A DNA stretch of 64,000 nt from Gordonia alkanivorans NBRC 16433 (GCF_000225505.1 NZ_BACI01000067.1:47840-111839), one strand, 5' to 3'; numbered from the stretch's first letter, positions 43,846 through 52,804 are shown. The notes: generated by a model from the letters alone, not told the origin. Translations and numbers: made by a program.

Positions 43846-45951
43846 TCACTGGTCCGGTAAACCCTCGAGCAGGTCGTCGAGGTGCACGGGCAGGTCCCGG
43901 ACGCGCACGCCGGTTGCGTTGTACACCGCGTTGACGACGGCCGCCGCACTGCCGACGATGCCGATCTCGCCGGCGCCGCGCGATCCCATCGGCGTCGCGT
44001 GTTCGTCGGGATCGTCGAGCCAGACGGCGTCGACGTCGGCGATGTCGGCGTGCACGGGCACGTGGTATTCGGCGAGATCCTGGGTGACGACGTGCCCGAA
44101 GCGCGGATCGCGGACGCTCTCCTCGAGCAGTGCCATCGAGATGCCGAACGTCATCCCCCCGATGAGCTGGGACCGCACCGTGCGCGGATTGATGGCGCGC
44201 CCGATCGAGAACACCCCGAGCATGCGGGGGATGCGGATCTCGCCGGTGTCGACGTCGACGCGGACCTCGACGAAGTGGGCACCGAACGAGGCGATCCGGA
44301 ATTTCTTCAGATCGGGGTTCTCGTCGGTCTTGGCGCTGACCTCGGCGCCGTCGGCCGGAGCGTCGCCGAACCGGGTGCGAAATCGTTGTGCCGCGGTGAC
44401 GATTGCCGATCCCCACGACGATGTGCCCGACGACCCGCCCGCGACAGAGCCGCTCGGCAGGGCGCTGTCACCGATCTGCAGGTCGACTTGTTCCGGCTCG
44501 ATCCCGAGCGCGTCGGCGGCGATGAGCGTCAGTGCCGTCCACGCTCCCGTGCCGATGTCGGTGGCCGCGATCCGCACCGCGTACCGGCCGTCCCGATAGG
44601 AGATGGAGGCCTCGTTGCCCGGGTTCACCATGTGCGGATACGTCGACGCCGCGACGCCGTAGCCGATGAGCTGTCGTCCGTCGCGGGTCGTGCCGGGCTC
44701 GGCGCGGCGACGGTCCCAGCCGAACCGTTCGGCGCCCTCGCGGAGACATCGGACGAGCTGCCGCGACGACCACGGTTTCCCGCTCTCCGGGTCGTCGGCG
44801 GGTTCGTTGCGGACGCGCTGTTCGATCGGGTCGAGTCCGACGGCGTGGGCGAGTTCGTCGATCGCGACCTCACCCGCGAACATCCCGGGCGCTTCGCCGG
44901 GGGCGCGGAACCAGAACGGCGGGGGGACGTCGAGGGGGACGACGTGGTGGTCGGTGCGCCGGTTGGGGGCGGTGTACATCATCCGCGACGAGACGGCCGC
45001 CTGCTCGGCGAACTCCTTCGCATGAGCGGAGTGCGCGTGTGCCTCGTGGATCAATGCGGTGATGTTGCCGTCGCCGTCCGCGGCGATGCGCAGCCGGGCA
45101 CGCGTCGGCGCACGATGGCCGACGTAGGCGAACATGTGCTGGCGCGTCACCGCGAACTTCACGGCCCGGCCGGGCACCCGCATCGCGGCCATGGCGGCCA
45201 GCACGTCGTGCGAATGAGGGGAACCCTTGGACCCGAACCCGCCCCCGACATGCGGCGCGATCACCCGCATCTGTGCGGGTTCGAGTCCAAGGACGGGCGC
45301 CAACGCGGAGACCACGCCCTGCGTCGACTGCGTCGAGTCGTACAGGGTGAGGAGCTTCTCGTCGGGCGCCCACGTCGCGACCACGGTGTGTGGTTCCATC
45401 GGGTTGTTGTGCTCTTCCGGCGTGGAGTACCACTCGTCGACCACCACCGAACCGGACGGAGGGTCGTCGAGGATCCGGTCGGGTTCGCCGCTCTCGGAGG
45501 TGGGTTCGAAGCCGCCGTTCACCTTCTCCGGCCGGTACCGATTGGGATGGTCGGCGCGGAACTCGGTGTCATGGGGTGCCTCGTCGTAGGACACGGTCAC
45601 CGAAGCTGCTGCCTCCCGGGCGATTTCGGGAGATTCGGCGACCACAGCGCCGATGAGTTGACCGCGGTAGGCGACCTCCGGCGTCTGCAGGATGGTGAGA
45701 TCGCCGTCGGAGGTGTCGGCCAGCCGGGGTGCATTGTCGATGGTGAGGACCGCGACGACACCTTCGGTCGATTCCGCTGCGGCGGTGTCCATCGAGGTCA
45801 CCCGGCCGCGGGCGACGGTCGCGGTGATCGGCCACAGGTAGGTTGCGTCGGTGAGGTGTTCGTATGCGTACGGCGCTGTACCGCGGACCTTTTCGACGCC
45901 GTCGATCCGCGCATGGCCGATGGGGGCGGGCGACGATCCGACGACGCTCAT
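43846..45951 (-). CDS. paoC: PaoC-type aldehyde oxidoreductase molybdenum subunit
   Basis: 701 residues, the molybdopterin-binding subunit of a PaoABC/YagTSR-like enzyme that oxidises aromatic aldehydes. Mo-cofactor contacts include HVGGGFGSKG and AGGSSGTSSWG; the catalytic Glu is in RGAGEIGIVGSAAAVVNA near residue 660. It is last in the paoA-paoB-paoC operon, with its ATG overlapping paoB. It differs from the fused protein at 27856 in lacking Fe-S domains. Confidence 0.87.
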   Translation of the reverse strand: MSVVGSSPAPIGHARIDGVEKVRGTAPYAYEHLTDATYLWPITATVARGRVTSMDTAAAESTEGVVAVLTIDNAPRLADTSDGDLTILQTPEVAYRGQLIGAVVAESPEIAREAAASVTVSYDEAPHDTEFRADHPNRYRPEKVNGGFEPTSESGEPDRILDDPPSGSVVVDEWYSTPEEHNNPMEPHTVVATWAPDEKLLTLYDSTQSTQGVVSALAPVLGLEPAQMRVIAPHVGGGFGSKGSPHSHDVLAAMAAMRVPGRAVKFAVTRQHMFAYVGHRAPTRARLRIAADGDGNITALIHEAHAHSAHAKEFAEQAAVSSRMMYTAPNRRTDHHVVPLDVPPPFWFRAPGEAPGMFAGEVAIDELAHAVGLDPIEQRVRNEPADDPESGKPWSSRQLVRCLREGAERFGWDRRRAEPGTTRDGRQLIGYGVAASTYPHMVNPGNEASISYRDGRYAVRIAATDIGTGAWTALTLIAADALGIEPEQVDLQIGDSALPSGSVAGGSSGTSSWGSAIVTAAQRFRTRFGDAPADGAEVSAKTDENPDLKKFRIASFGAHFVEVRVDVDTGEIRIPRMLGVFSIGRAINPRTVRSQLIGGMTFGISMALLEESVRDPRFGHVVTQDLAEYHVPVHADIADVDAVWLDDPDEHATPMGSRGAGEIGIVGSAAAVVNAVYNATGVRVRDLPVHLDDLLEGLPDQ

Positions 45952-46958
45952 CGGGTCAGCTCCTCGAGGACGGCGCTGAGGGTGCGACGGACGAGTGGGA
46001 TCTTGAACTCGTTCCCGTCCAGGGGCCGGGCGTCGGCGAGTTCGGCATCGGCTGCCTCGGTGAACAACTCGCGCGACGGTTGCCGCCCGCGGAGGACGGC
46101 TTCGGCGCGTTCGGCGCGCCAGGGTTTGTGCGCGACGCCGCCCAGGGCGATCCGCGCCTCGCCGATGGTGGCCCCGTCGGTCGTGTCCCCGTCCATGGTG
46201 ACCTCCGCGCCGACCGAGACCAGTGCGAAGGCATACGACGCCCGGTCGCGGACCTTGCGGTACGTCGAGACGGACCCGGCCGGCGGCGCGGGGATGTCGA
46301 TCGCGACGATGACGTCGTGCGGGTCGAGGACCGTGTCCAGGTCGGGATGTTCACCGGGGTGGCGGTACAGCGCGCGGACATCGAGTTCGCGTTCGCCGTC
46401 CGGACCCTGCACGACGATCCGCGCATCCAGGGCGGTGAGCGCGACGGCCATGTCCGACGGGTGGGTGGCCACGCAGGTGTTCGGGTCGTCGGCGTCGGGA
46501 GTGCCGAGGATGGCGTGATAGCGCGTGTAGCCGCCGATCGCCGAGCAGCCGCTACCGGGTGAGCGCTTGTTGCACGGCGTCGTGACGTCCTGGAAGTAGA
46601 CGCATCGCGTCCGCTGCAGCAGGTTTCCGGCGTTGGTCGCCAGGTTGCGCAACTGCGGTGATGCGCCCGCCAGCAGCGCGCGGGCGAGGATCGGGTAGCG
46701 GCGTCGGACCAGGGGATGGGCAGCTGTGTCGGCGTTGCGGGCGGTCGCGCCGAGACGCAGGGAACCGTCGGCGTTCTCACTGATCTGGTCCAGGGGGAGT
46801 CGTGAGATGTCCACGAGCGCAGGCGGGTTGGCGACACCGAGTTTCATGTGGTCGACGAGGTTGGTGCCGCCGGCGAGCAGTTTCGCGCCGGGATGGTCGC
46901 GGAGGAAGTCGACGGCTCCGGCCACGTCGTCGGCGCGTTCGTAGGCGAAGGGGATCAT
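45948..46958 (-). CDS. paoB: PaoB-type FAD subunit with an extra [4Fe-4S] motif
   Basis: 336 residues. FAD-binding segments are LLAGGTNLVDHMKLG (27-41) and NLATNAGNLLQRTRC. The insertion containing Cys119, Cys129, Cys138 and Cys162 (RTRCVYFQDV, PCNKRSPGSGCSAIGGY) is the [4Fe-4S] ligand set known from E. coli PaoB and absent from ordinary xanthine dehydrogenase FAD subunits. The ATG at 46958 overlaps the paoA stop by 4 bases. Confidence 0.88.
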   Translation of the reverse strand: MIPFAYERADDVAGAVDFLRDHPGAKLLAGGTNLVDHMKLGVANPPALVDISRLPLDQISENADGSLRLGATARNADTAAHPLVRRRYPILARALLAGASPQLRNLATNAGNLLQRTRCVYFQDVTTPCNKRSPGSGCSAIGGYTRYHAILGTPDADDPNTCVATHPSDMAVALTALDARIVVQGPDGERELDVRALYRHPGEHPDLDTVLDPHDVIVAIDIPAPPAGSVSTYRKVRDRASYAFALVSVGAEVTMDGDTTDGATIGEARIALGGVAHKPWRAERAEAVLRGRQPSRELFTEAADAELADARPLDGNEFKIPLVRRTLSAVLEELTR

Positions 46959-47470
46959 CGTTCCGCCGCCTGCCGGATCGCCGCGACGATGTTGGGGTAG
47001 GCCGCGCAGCGACACAGATTGCCGCTCATCCGTTCCCGGATCTCGTCGTCGCCGAGAGCCTCGTCCGCCGCGTCGGGGTCGAGGTCATCGGTGGCGTGAC
47101 TGGGGTGCCCGTTCTTCGCCTCGTCGAGCATGCCGACCGCCGAGCACACCTGGCCCGGTGTGCAGTATCCGCATTGGAAGGCGTCCTGGTCGATGAACGC
47201 CTGCTGGAGGGGATGGAGGTCGCCGGGTTCGGCGAGTCCTTCCGCAGTGACGATCTCGGAGCCCTCGTAGCTGACGGCGAACGACAGGCAACTGATGACG
47301 CGCCGGCCGTCGACGAGGACCGTGCACGAGCCGCACTGGCCGTGGTCGCAACCCTTCTTGGGCGAAAAGATGCCCAGGCGATCGCGCAGACCGTCGAGGA
47401 GGGTGGTGCGGGTGTCGACCACGACCTCGTGTGCCACACCGTTGACCGAGAGAGAGACCCTGGCTTCCAC
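46955..47470 (-). CDS. paoA: PaoA-type [2Fe-2S] subunit
   Basis: 171 residues from the GTG at 47470. Two [2Fe-2S] motifs are complete: GCDHGQCGSC...C and CGYCTPGQ...CRCAAY. A 15-residue insert (HPSHATDDLDPDAAD) lies between them, as in other PaoA proteins. A TTG at 47536 would extend it by 22 residues into the ndh promoter and is less likely. No twin-arginine signal is seen with this start, so the complex may be cytosolic, unlike E. coli PaoABC. Confidence 0.85.
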   Translation of the reverse strand: MEARVSLSVNGVAHEVVVDTRTTLLDGLRDRLGIFSPKKGCDHGQCGSCTVLVDGRRVISCLSFAVSYEGSEIVTAEGLAEPGDLHPLQQAFIDQDAFQCGYCTPGQVCSAVGMLDEAKNGHPSHATDDLDPDAADEALGDDEIRERMSGNLCRCAAYPNIVAAIRQAAER

Positions 47471-47544
47471 ATGGCGCGGATACCCGGCGGTGTGAAGCCC
47501 AAACCAATCCCATGGCTCCGTATTCGTCTGGAACAATCGGCGGA

Positions 47545-48867
47545 ATGGCCCCCTCGAGACCCAGAGTCGTCGTCATCGGAGCAGGATTCGCGGGCATGCA
47601 TTGCGTTCGGCGGTTGCGGAACGCCGCGGTCGACGTGACGCTGGTCGATCGCAGCACCAGCCACGTCTTCCAGCCGCTGCTCTACCAATGCGCCACCGGG
47701 TTGCTGTCCGAAGGTGCGATCTCGAGTCCGATCAGGCACCTGACCCGGCGCCAGCGCAATCTCGACGTCGTCCTCGGGGAGGCCGCCGACATCGACGTCG
47801 AGACGCGCGAGGTCGTCGTCGACCGTCTCGATCGGTCGTCATTCCGACTGCCCTACGACTATCTCGTGGTGGGGACCGGGATGCGGACCGCGTACCGGGG
47901 CAACGACCAGTTCGCGAAATATGCACCGGGAATGAAGACCCTCGACGACGCGCTGACGATCCGCCGCAAGATCATGGCCGCCTTCGAGATGGCGGAGACG
48001 GTCACCGACCCCGAGGAGCAGCGCTCCTGGCTGACCTTCGCGGTCGCGGGTGGTGGACCGACGGGAGTGGAGCTCGCGGGCCAGATTCGTGAACTCGCGA
48101 CTCGTGCTCTGGAACGCGAATACGACGCCATCGATCCGGCACACGCCCGGGTCCTGCTGCTGCACGGTGGGGATCGGGTGTTGCCGTCGTTCAACGTCCG
48201 ACTGTCGGCCAGTGCCCAGCGAACCCTCGACGACCTCGGCGTGGAGACGCACCTCGGCGTGCACGTGACCGATGTCGGCGACGACTACGTGGAGACCACC
48301 CGCAAGGCCGACAAACACAAAGATCGGTATCCGGCGCGAACGACGCTGTGGACCACCGGCGTCGAGGCGGTCCCGTTCGCCGCCACCCTGGCGACCGCGC
48401 TCGGCGTCGAACAGGATCGGGCGGGCCGAATCTCGGTGGAGGCGGATCTGTCGGTCCCCGGACATCCCGAGGTGTTCGTCGCCGGCGACATGATGGCGTA
48501 CAAGGACCTTGCCGGCGTCGCCGAGGTCGCCATGCAGGGTGGACACCACGTCGGCCGCGTGATCGCCGAAAGTGCAGGAGGACAGCAGGAACGGTCGCCG
48601 TTCAAGTACCGCGACCTCGGCACCGCCGCCTACATCGCGCGGCGTCGGGCCATCGTGCAGTCCGGTCGGTTCCAGATGTCGGGGTTCCCGGGCTGGGTCG
48701 CCTGGGGCGTCATCCACATCGCCTTCCTGGCCGGAATCCGCAACCGGCTGGGTACCGTGATGACCTGGGGTGCAACGCTGCTGACCGACTCACGCCGGGA
48801 GCGGGCGATCATCTACGGCGACACCGAGACCGCGCGGACGCCGTACGCGCGTCGGGAAGCGAAGTAG
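47545..48867 (+). CDS. ndh: Type II NADH dehydrogenase
   Basis: 440 residues. It passes electrons from NADH to menaquinone without pumping protons. FAD motif VVIGAGFAGMHC lies at residues 9-20, the quinone-side VFQPLLYQCATG near 50, NADH motif AVAGGGPTGVELAGQI near 175, and VFVAGDMMAYKDL near 312. A hydrophobic, amphipathic C-terminus (WVAWGVIHIAFLAGI) anchors it to the membrane. The ATG at 47545 gives the family N-terminus. It is divergent from paoABC. Confidence 0.92.
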   Translation: MAPSRPRVVVIGAGFAGMHCVRRLRNAAVDVTLVDRSTSHVFQPLLYQCATGLLSEGAISSPIRHLTRRQRNLDVVLGEAADIDVETREVVVDRLDRSSFRLPYDYLVVGTGMRTAYRGNDQFAKYAPGMKTLDDALTIRRKIMAAFEMAETVTDPEEQRSWLTFAVAGGGPTGVELAGQIRELATRALEREYDAIDPAHARVLLLHGGDRVLPSFNVRLSASAQRTLDDLGVETHLGVHVTDVGDDYVETTRKADKHKDRYPARTTLWTTGVEAVPFAATLATALGVEQDRAGRISVEADLSVPGHPEVFVAGDMMAYKDLAGVAEVAMQGGHHVGRVIAESAGGQQERSPFKYRDLGTAAYIARRRAIVQSGRFQMSGFPGWVAWGVIHIAFLAGIRNRLGTVMTWGATLLTDSRRERAIIYGDTETARTPYARREAK

Positions 48868-48903
48868 GTCAACAGGGCTCGGCGGCGGCCTCGCCGGCCG
48901 TGC

Positions 48904-49113
48904 TCAGACCTTCATGCGCATGTACGCGACGACCTTCTCCCAGTTCTCGAAGCCGGCCTGCTTGAAGTGGATGTGTTCGCCCTCGAAGGCATCGACGCCC
49001 CGCATGGTCCGGTCGTCGATGATGAAGTCTCCCTTGTTCAGGTTCTTGTGGTGCGACAGGATGACCCGCTTGTAGGCGGGGGACTTCTTGTCACGGCCCA
49101 GATGCATCTTCAC
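48904..49113 (-). pseudogene. C-terminal remnant of a 5'(3')-deoxyribonucleotidase-like gene
   Basis: Only 69 codons remain. They match the last third of NT5C-like nucleotidases: RVILSHHKNLNKGDFIIDDRTMRGV with the HAD motif III/IV region (Lys and IDDR), then FEGEHIHF and FENWEKVVAYM. The N-terminal catalytic DxD part, about 100-120 residues, is missing; likeness stops near 49120, just before a 28-bp inverted repeat. It is more likely a remnant of a deletion or rearrangement than a working enzyme. Confidence 0.65.
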
Positions 49114-49140
49114 CAGCTCTGAGAGTCGGCGACGGCGCGT

Positions 49141-49206
49141 CCGGCGAACCTCAACTCGACTCCCAGACCTCGATCGAAGTCTGGGAGTCGAGTCGAGGTT
49201 CGCCGG
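49141..49206. repeat. 28-bp inverted repeat beside the truncated gene
   Basis: Arms at 49141-49168 and 49179-49206 pair over 28 bases with one mismatch around a 10-base loop. The arms begin CCGGCGAACCTC and end CCCAGAC. No T-run follows. It may be a transcription terminator, or the scar of the event that truncated the nucleotidase gene. Confidence 0.85.
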
Positions 49207-49279
49207 TCAGTGGTCCGACGGCCTGGGACGAGTGTTCCGCGGAACGCTTGTCCGACGACGCGCGGCCTGGTATCCAGAT

Positions 49280-49293
49280 TAGAACACGTTCTA
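49280..49293. promoter_or_regulatory. KstR-type operator
   Basis: TAGAACACGTTCTA fits the KstR consensus T-NN-AAC-NN-GTT-NN-A exactly. The symmetry extends to ATTAGAAC/GTTCTAAT at 49278-49295 (8-bp arms, 2-base centre). It lies 24 bases before the ATG of the nitronate-monooxygenase-like gene. KstR is the TetR-family repressor of cholesterol catabolism in Mycobacteriales. Confidence 0.7.
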
Positions 49294-49317
49294 ATTCTGA
49301 CCTGGCGAGGAGTCTGT

Positions 49318-50445
49318 ATGCACACCCCGATCTGCGATGAGCTCGGTATCGAGTTCCCGATCTTCGCGTTCACCCACTGTCGTGACGTCGTGGTCGCGGT
49401 CAGCAAGGCGGGCGGCTACGGAGTGCTCGGCGCGGTGGGCTTCACGCCGGAGCAGCTCGAGATCGAGCTGAACTGGATCGACGAGCACATCGGCGATCAC
49501 CCGTACGGCGTCGACATCGTGATCCCCAACAAATACGAGGGCATGGACGCGAACATGTCGGCCGAGGAGCTCACCAAGATGCTCCAGTCGATGGTGCCGA
49601 ACGAGACCCTCGAGTTCGGCCGCAAACTGCTCCTCGACCACGGCGTGCCGCTCGCCGACGGCGACGACAACTCGCTGCAGCTGCTCGGCTGGACCGAGGC
49701 GACCGCGACGCCGCAGGTCGAGATCGCGCTGCAGCATCCGAAGGTCACGCTGATCGCCAACGCGCTCGGCACGCCGCCGAAGGACATGATCGAGAAGATC
49801 CAGGCCGCGGGACGCAAGGTCGCGGCGCTGTGCGGATCGCCGAAGCAGGCGCGCAAGCATGCCGACGCCGGTGTCGACATCATCATTGCCCAGGGCGGCG
49901 AGGGTGGCGGCCACTGCGGTGAGGTCGGCTCGATCGTGCTGTGGCCCCAGGTCGTCAAAGAGGTTGCCCCCGTGCCTGTTCTGGCCGCCGGCGGTATCGG
50001 CAGCGGCGAGCAGATCGCGGCCGCACTCGCGCTCGGCGCGCAGGGTGCGTGGAGTGGTTCGCAGTGGCTGATGGTCGAGGAGGCGGAGAACACCCCCGTC
50101 CAGCAGCAGACCTACATCGACGCATCGAGCCGCGACACCGTTCGCAGCCGCTCGTTCACCGGTAAGCCGTGCCGCATGCTGCGCAACGACTGGACCGAGG
50201 CATGGGAAAACCCCGAGAACCCCGATCCGCTGGGAATGCCGTTGCAGTACATGGTCTCCGGTATGGCTGTCGCCGCGACGCACAAGCATCCCGACGAGAG
50301 CATCGACGTCGCCTTCAACCCCGTCGGCCAGGTCGTCGGGCAATTCAAGAAGGTCGAGAAGACCTCGGCGGTTATCGAACGCTGGGTGACCGAGTACATC
50401 GAGGCGACCGGCAACCTGGACGCATTCGCAAACGCGACCGCGTAA
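49318..50445 (+). CDS. Nitronate monooxygenase-like FMN oxidoreductase, candidate KstR target
   Basis: 375 residues of the 2-nitropropane dioxygenase/enoyl-reductase-like FMN barrel family. FMN-phosphate segments are AQGGEGGGHCGEVGS near residue 190 and VLAAGGIGSGEQIAAALALGAQGAWSG near 225. The family includes true nitronate monooxygenases and enzymes of sterol-ring breakdown. A KstR-type palindrome before the gene and, from memory, a KstR-controlled relative (Rv1894c) point to steroid metabolism. The ATG follows GAGGAG. A 21-bp perfect hairpin follows the stop. Confidence 0.85.
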   Translation: MHTPICDELGIEFPIFAFTHCRDVVVAVSKAGGYGVLGAVGFTPEQLEIELNWIDEHIGDHPYGVDIVIPNKYEGMDANMSAEELTKMLQSMVPNETLEFGRKLLLDHGVPLADGDDNSLQLLGWTEATATPQVEIALQHPKVTLIANALGTPPKDMIEKIQAAGRKVAALCGSPKQARKHADAGVDIIIAQGGEGGGHCGEVGSIVLWPQVVKEVAPVPVLAAGGIGSGEQIAAALALGAQGAWSGSQWLMVEEAENTPVQQQTYIDASSRDTVRSRSFTGKPCRMLRNDWTEAWENPENPDPLGMPLQYMVSGMAVAATHKHPDESIDVAFNPVGQVVGQFKKVEKTSAVIERWVTEYIEATGNLDAFANATA

Positions 50446-50461
50446 GCGTCACAGCGCAATT

Positions 50462-50507
50462 CACGAGCGCGGGGAACGGCGAGCAGTCGCCGTTCCCCGC
50501 GCTCGTG
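50462..50507 (+). terminator. 21-bp perfect hairpin
   Basis: Arms 50462-50482 and 50487-50507 are exact complements around a GCAG loop; the stem contains GAGCGCGGGGAACGG. It lies between convergent genes, 16 bases after one stop and 14 bases before the other, and likely terminates both. No T-run. The GAGCG-GGGAACGG core also occurs in the pyc hairpin at 39220-39258. Confidence 0.7.
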
Positions 50508-50521
50508 GCGGTGGGAGGGCC

Positions 50522-50884
50522 TCAGCCGATGGTGCGGGAGATGTCTTGCTCCACGGTGAGATCCAGCGCACCCTCGGCAAACCAAGTCACCGGCCCGGTC
50601 GCCGCGTCGAGCGCCTCGTCGTAACCCTCGCGAGCCTGACCCCACAGTTGACCGGAGGAGCCGTCCGGCGTCACGCCGATCAGCGCGATGAGTTCACCGG
50701 TGGTGGGGATGCAGATGGCCCATACGAATCGGGTCTCGGATTCCCAGTCGTCGTTGGCTTTCGCCACGTACTCGCCGGGGTCGTCGACCCCGAGAAGAGA
50801 CAACGTCGGGACGTCGGTGATCCGGTCGTCCGCACGAAGCGAACGCAGATACCAAGTCCCGGCGTTGATCTCGACTGGTTGCAC
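50522..50884 (-). CDS. Hypothetical protein, possibly a reduced acetyltransferase fold
   Basis: 120 residues. The order YLRSLRADDRITDVPTLSLLGV, W-x(8)-WAICIPTTGELIALIGV resembles the first half of GNAT acetyltransferases of the RimJ type, but the acetyl-CoA binding loop (Q/R-x-x-G-x-G/A) is not evident: the segment reads GSSGQLWGQAREGYDEAL. It may be a shortened, non-enzymatic relative. It lies downstream of accA3 on the same strand, separated by a hairpin. Confidence 0.55.
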   Translation of the reverse strand: MQPVEINAGTWYLRSLRADDRITDVPTLSLLGVDDPGEYVAKANDDWESETRFVWAICIPTTGELIALIGVTPDGSSGQLWGQAREGYDEALDAATGPVTWFAEGALDLTVEQDISRTIG

Positions 50885-50900
50885 GACGTTCCTTCGATCA

Positions 50901-50966
50901 AGGAGCGAGCCACGAAGGCGGGGAGGTCATCTCACCGGGCCTTCGTGGCTCGTCGCTATCGCTCCT
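50901..50966 (-). terminator. Hairpin downstream of accA3
   Basis: A 14-bp perfect stem (50906-50919 with 50939-50952, core GAGCCACGAAGGC) with a 19-base loop is extended by AGGAGCG (50901-50907) and CGCTCCT (50960-50966). It follows the accA3 stop and precedes the next minus-strand gene. No T-run. Confidence 0.55.
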
Positions 50967-51016
50967 CGCACCTCAGGCGGCGGGGGTGGTTCCTCGCTCC
51001 TGAAGGCGGCGGGGGG

Positions 51017-52804
51017 TTACTTCAGCTCGAGCAGCACGGTGCCCTGGGTGACCGCGGCGCCGGCCTCGACGGACAGGCCGGTGACCACGCCGTCCTTGTG
51101 GGCGGTGACCGGGTTCTCCATCTTCATGGCCTCGAGGACCACGATCAGATCGCCGGCTGCGACCTCCTGGCCCTCTTCCACGGCGACCTTGACGACGGTG
51201 CCCTGCATCGGTGCGGCCACGGCGTCACCGGAGGCGGCAGCGCCACCGCCCTTCTTGCGCGAGCGGGCCTTCGGCTTCTTGCGGACGACACCGTTGGACG
51301 AGCCGCCGCCACCGAGGGCGAGATCGCCCGGCAGCGAGACCTCCACGCGGCGTCCGCCGACCTCGACCACGACCTTCTGGCGCGGTGCGGCATCGTCTTC
51401 CTCGATCGGCTGTCCACCGGTGTACGGCTCGATCGGGTTCTCCCAATCGGTTTCGATCCACTTGGTGTAGACATCGAACTTCTCGCCGTCGCCGATGAAC
51501 GCCGGATTGGAGACGATGTGGCGGTGGAACGGGATGACCGTGGCCAGGCCCTCGACCTGGAACTCGGCCAGTGCGCGACGCGAACGCTCGAGCGCCTGCT
51601 CGCGGGTCTCGCCGGTGACGATCAGCTTGGCCAGCATCGAGTCGAACTGGCCGCCGATGACGTCGCCCTCGACGACGCCGGAGTCGACGCGCACGCCGGG
51701 GCCGGTCGGCTCCTTGTAGACGGTGACGGGGCCGGGGGCCGGCAGGAAGTTGCGGCCGGCGTCCTCACCGTTGATGCGGAACTCGAAGGCGTGGCCGCGC
51801 GGGGCCGGGTCCTCGGTGAACTCGAGCTTCTCGCCGTTGGCGATGCGGAACTGCTGACGCACGAGGTCGATGCCGGCGGTCTCCTCGGTGACCGGGTGCT
51901 CCACCTGCAGGCGGGTGTTGACCTCGAGGAACGAGACCAGGCCGTCGTTGCCCACCAGGAACTCGACGGTGCCCGCGCCGTAGTAGCCGGCCTCGCGGCA
52001 GATGGCCTTGGCGGACTCGTGGATCTTGGTGCGCTGCTCGGCGGTCAGGAACGGCGCCGGGGCCTCCTCGACGAGCTTCTGGAAACGACGCTGCAGCGAG
52101 CAGTCGCGGGTGCCGGCGACGATGACGTTGCCGTGCTGGTCGGCGATGACCTGGGCCTCGACGTGGCGGGCCTTGTCCAGGTAGCGCTCCACGAAGCACT
52201 CACCACGACCGAACGCGGCGACGGCCTCGCGGGTCGCCGACTCGAACAGCTCGGGGATCTCCTCGATGGTGTAGGCGACCTTCATGCCGCGGCCACCGCC
52301 GCCGAAGGCGGCCTTGATGGCGACCGGCACACCGTGCTCCTTGGCGAAGGCGACGACCTCGTCGGCGTCCTTGACCGGGTCCTTGGTGCCGGGGGCCATC
52401 GGGGCGTCGGCCTTGAGGGCGATGTGGCGGGCGGTCACCTTGTCGCCGAGGTCGCGGATCGACTGGGGCGACGGTCCGATCCAGATCAGCCCGGCGTCGA
52501 TGACGGCCTGGGCGAAGTCGGCGTTCTCCGACAGGAAGCCGTAGCCGGGGTGGATCGCGTCGGCGCCGGACTTGGCGGCGGCGTCGAGGATCTTGTCGAA
52601 CACCAGGTATGACTCGGCCGAGGTCTGGCCGCCCAGCGCGAAGGCCTCGTCGGCGAGCTTGACGAACAGTGCGTCCGCGTCGGGCTCGGCGTATACGGCG
52701 ACGCTCGCGAGGCCCGCATCCCGGGCCGCGCGGATCACGCGGACAGCGATCTCGCCACGATTGGCGATGAGGACCTTGCTGATTGCGGAAGAGGTACTGG
52801 GCAC
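51017..52804 (-). CDS. accA3: Acyl-CoA carboxylase alpha subunit (biotin carboxylase + BCCP)
   Basis: 595 residues, the usual AccA3 length. The biotin carboxylase domain starts [22 protein letters not shown] and carries the Gly-rich ATP loop FGGGGRGMK near residue 165; the BCCP domain holds EAMKMEN with biotinyl Lys near 561. It supplies carboxybiotin to AccD subunits for malonyl-CoA and methylmalonyl-CoA. The GTG start follows AGGAG. It is the partner of AccD5/AccE5 at 58-60 kb and of BirA. Confidence 0.95.
   Translation of the reverse strand: MPSTSSAISKVLIANRGEIAVRVIRAARDAGLASVAVYAEPDADALFVKLADEAFALGGQTSAESYLVFDKILDAAAKSGADAIHPGYGFLSENADFAQAVIDAGLIWIGPSPQSIRDLGDKVTARHIALKADAPMAPGTKDPVKDADEVVAFAKEHGVPVAIKAAFGGGGRGMKVAYTIEEIPELFESATREAVAAFGRGECFVERYLDKARHVEAQVIADQHGNVIVAGTRDCSLQRRFQKLVEEAPAPFLTAEQRTKIHESAKAICREAGYYGAGTVEFLVGNDGLVSFLEVNTRLQVEHPVTEETAGIDLVRQQFRIANGEKLEFTEDPAPRGHAFEFRINGEDAGRNFLPAPGPVTVYKEPTGPGVRVDSGVVEGDVIGGQFDSMLAKLIVTGETREQALERSRRALAEFQVEGLATVIPFHRHIVSNPAFIGDGEKFDVYTKWIETDWENPIEPYTGGQPIEEDDAAPRQKVVVEVGGRRVEVSLPGDLALGGGGSSNGVVRKKPKARSRKKGGGAAASGDAVAAPMQGTVVKVAVEEGQEVAAGDLIVVLEAMKMENPVTAHKDGVVTGLSVEAGAAVTQGTVLLELK

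Noticed and set aside
49141..49206. Possible insertion sequence or MITE
   Set aside because: An inverted repeat of this size has no transposase nearby and no target-site duplication is evident. Kept as a repeat only.
49278..49295. LexA/SOS box
   Set aside because: The actinobacterial SOS box is TCGAAC-N4-GTTCGA. Here the spacing is two bases and the outer bases differ, so the KstR pattern is the better match.
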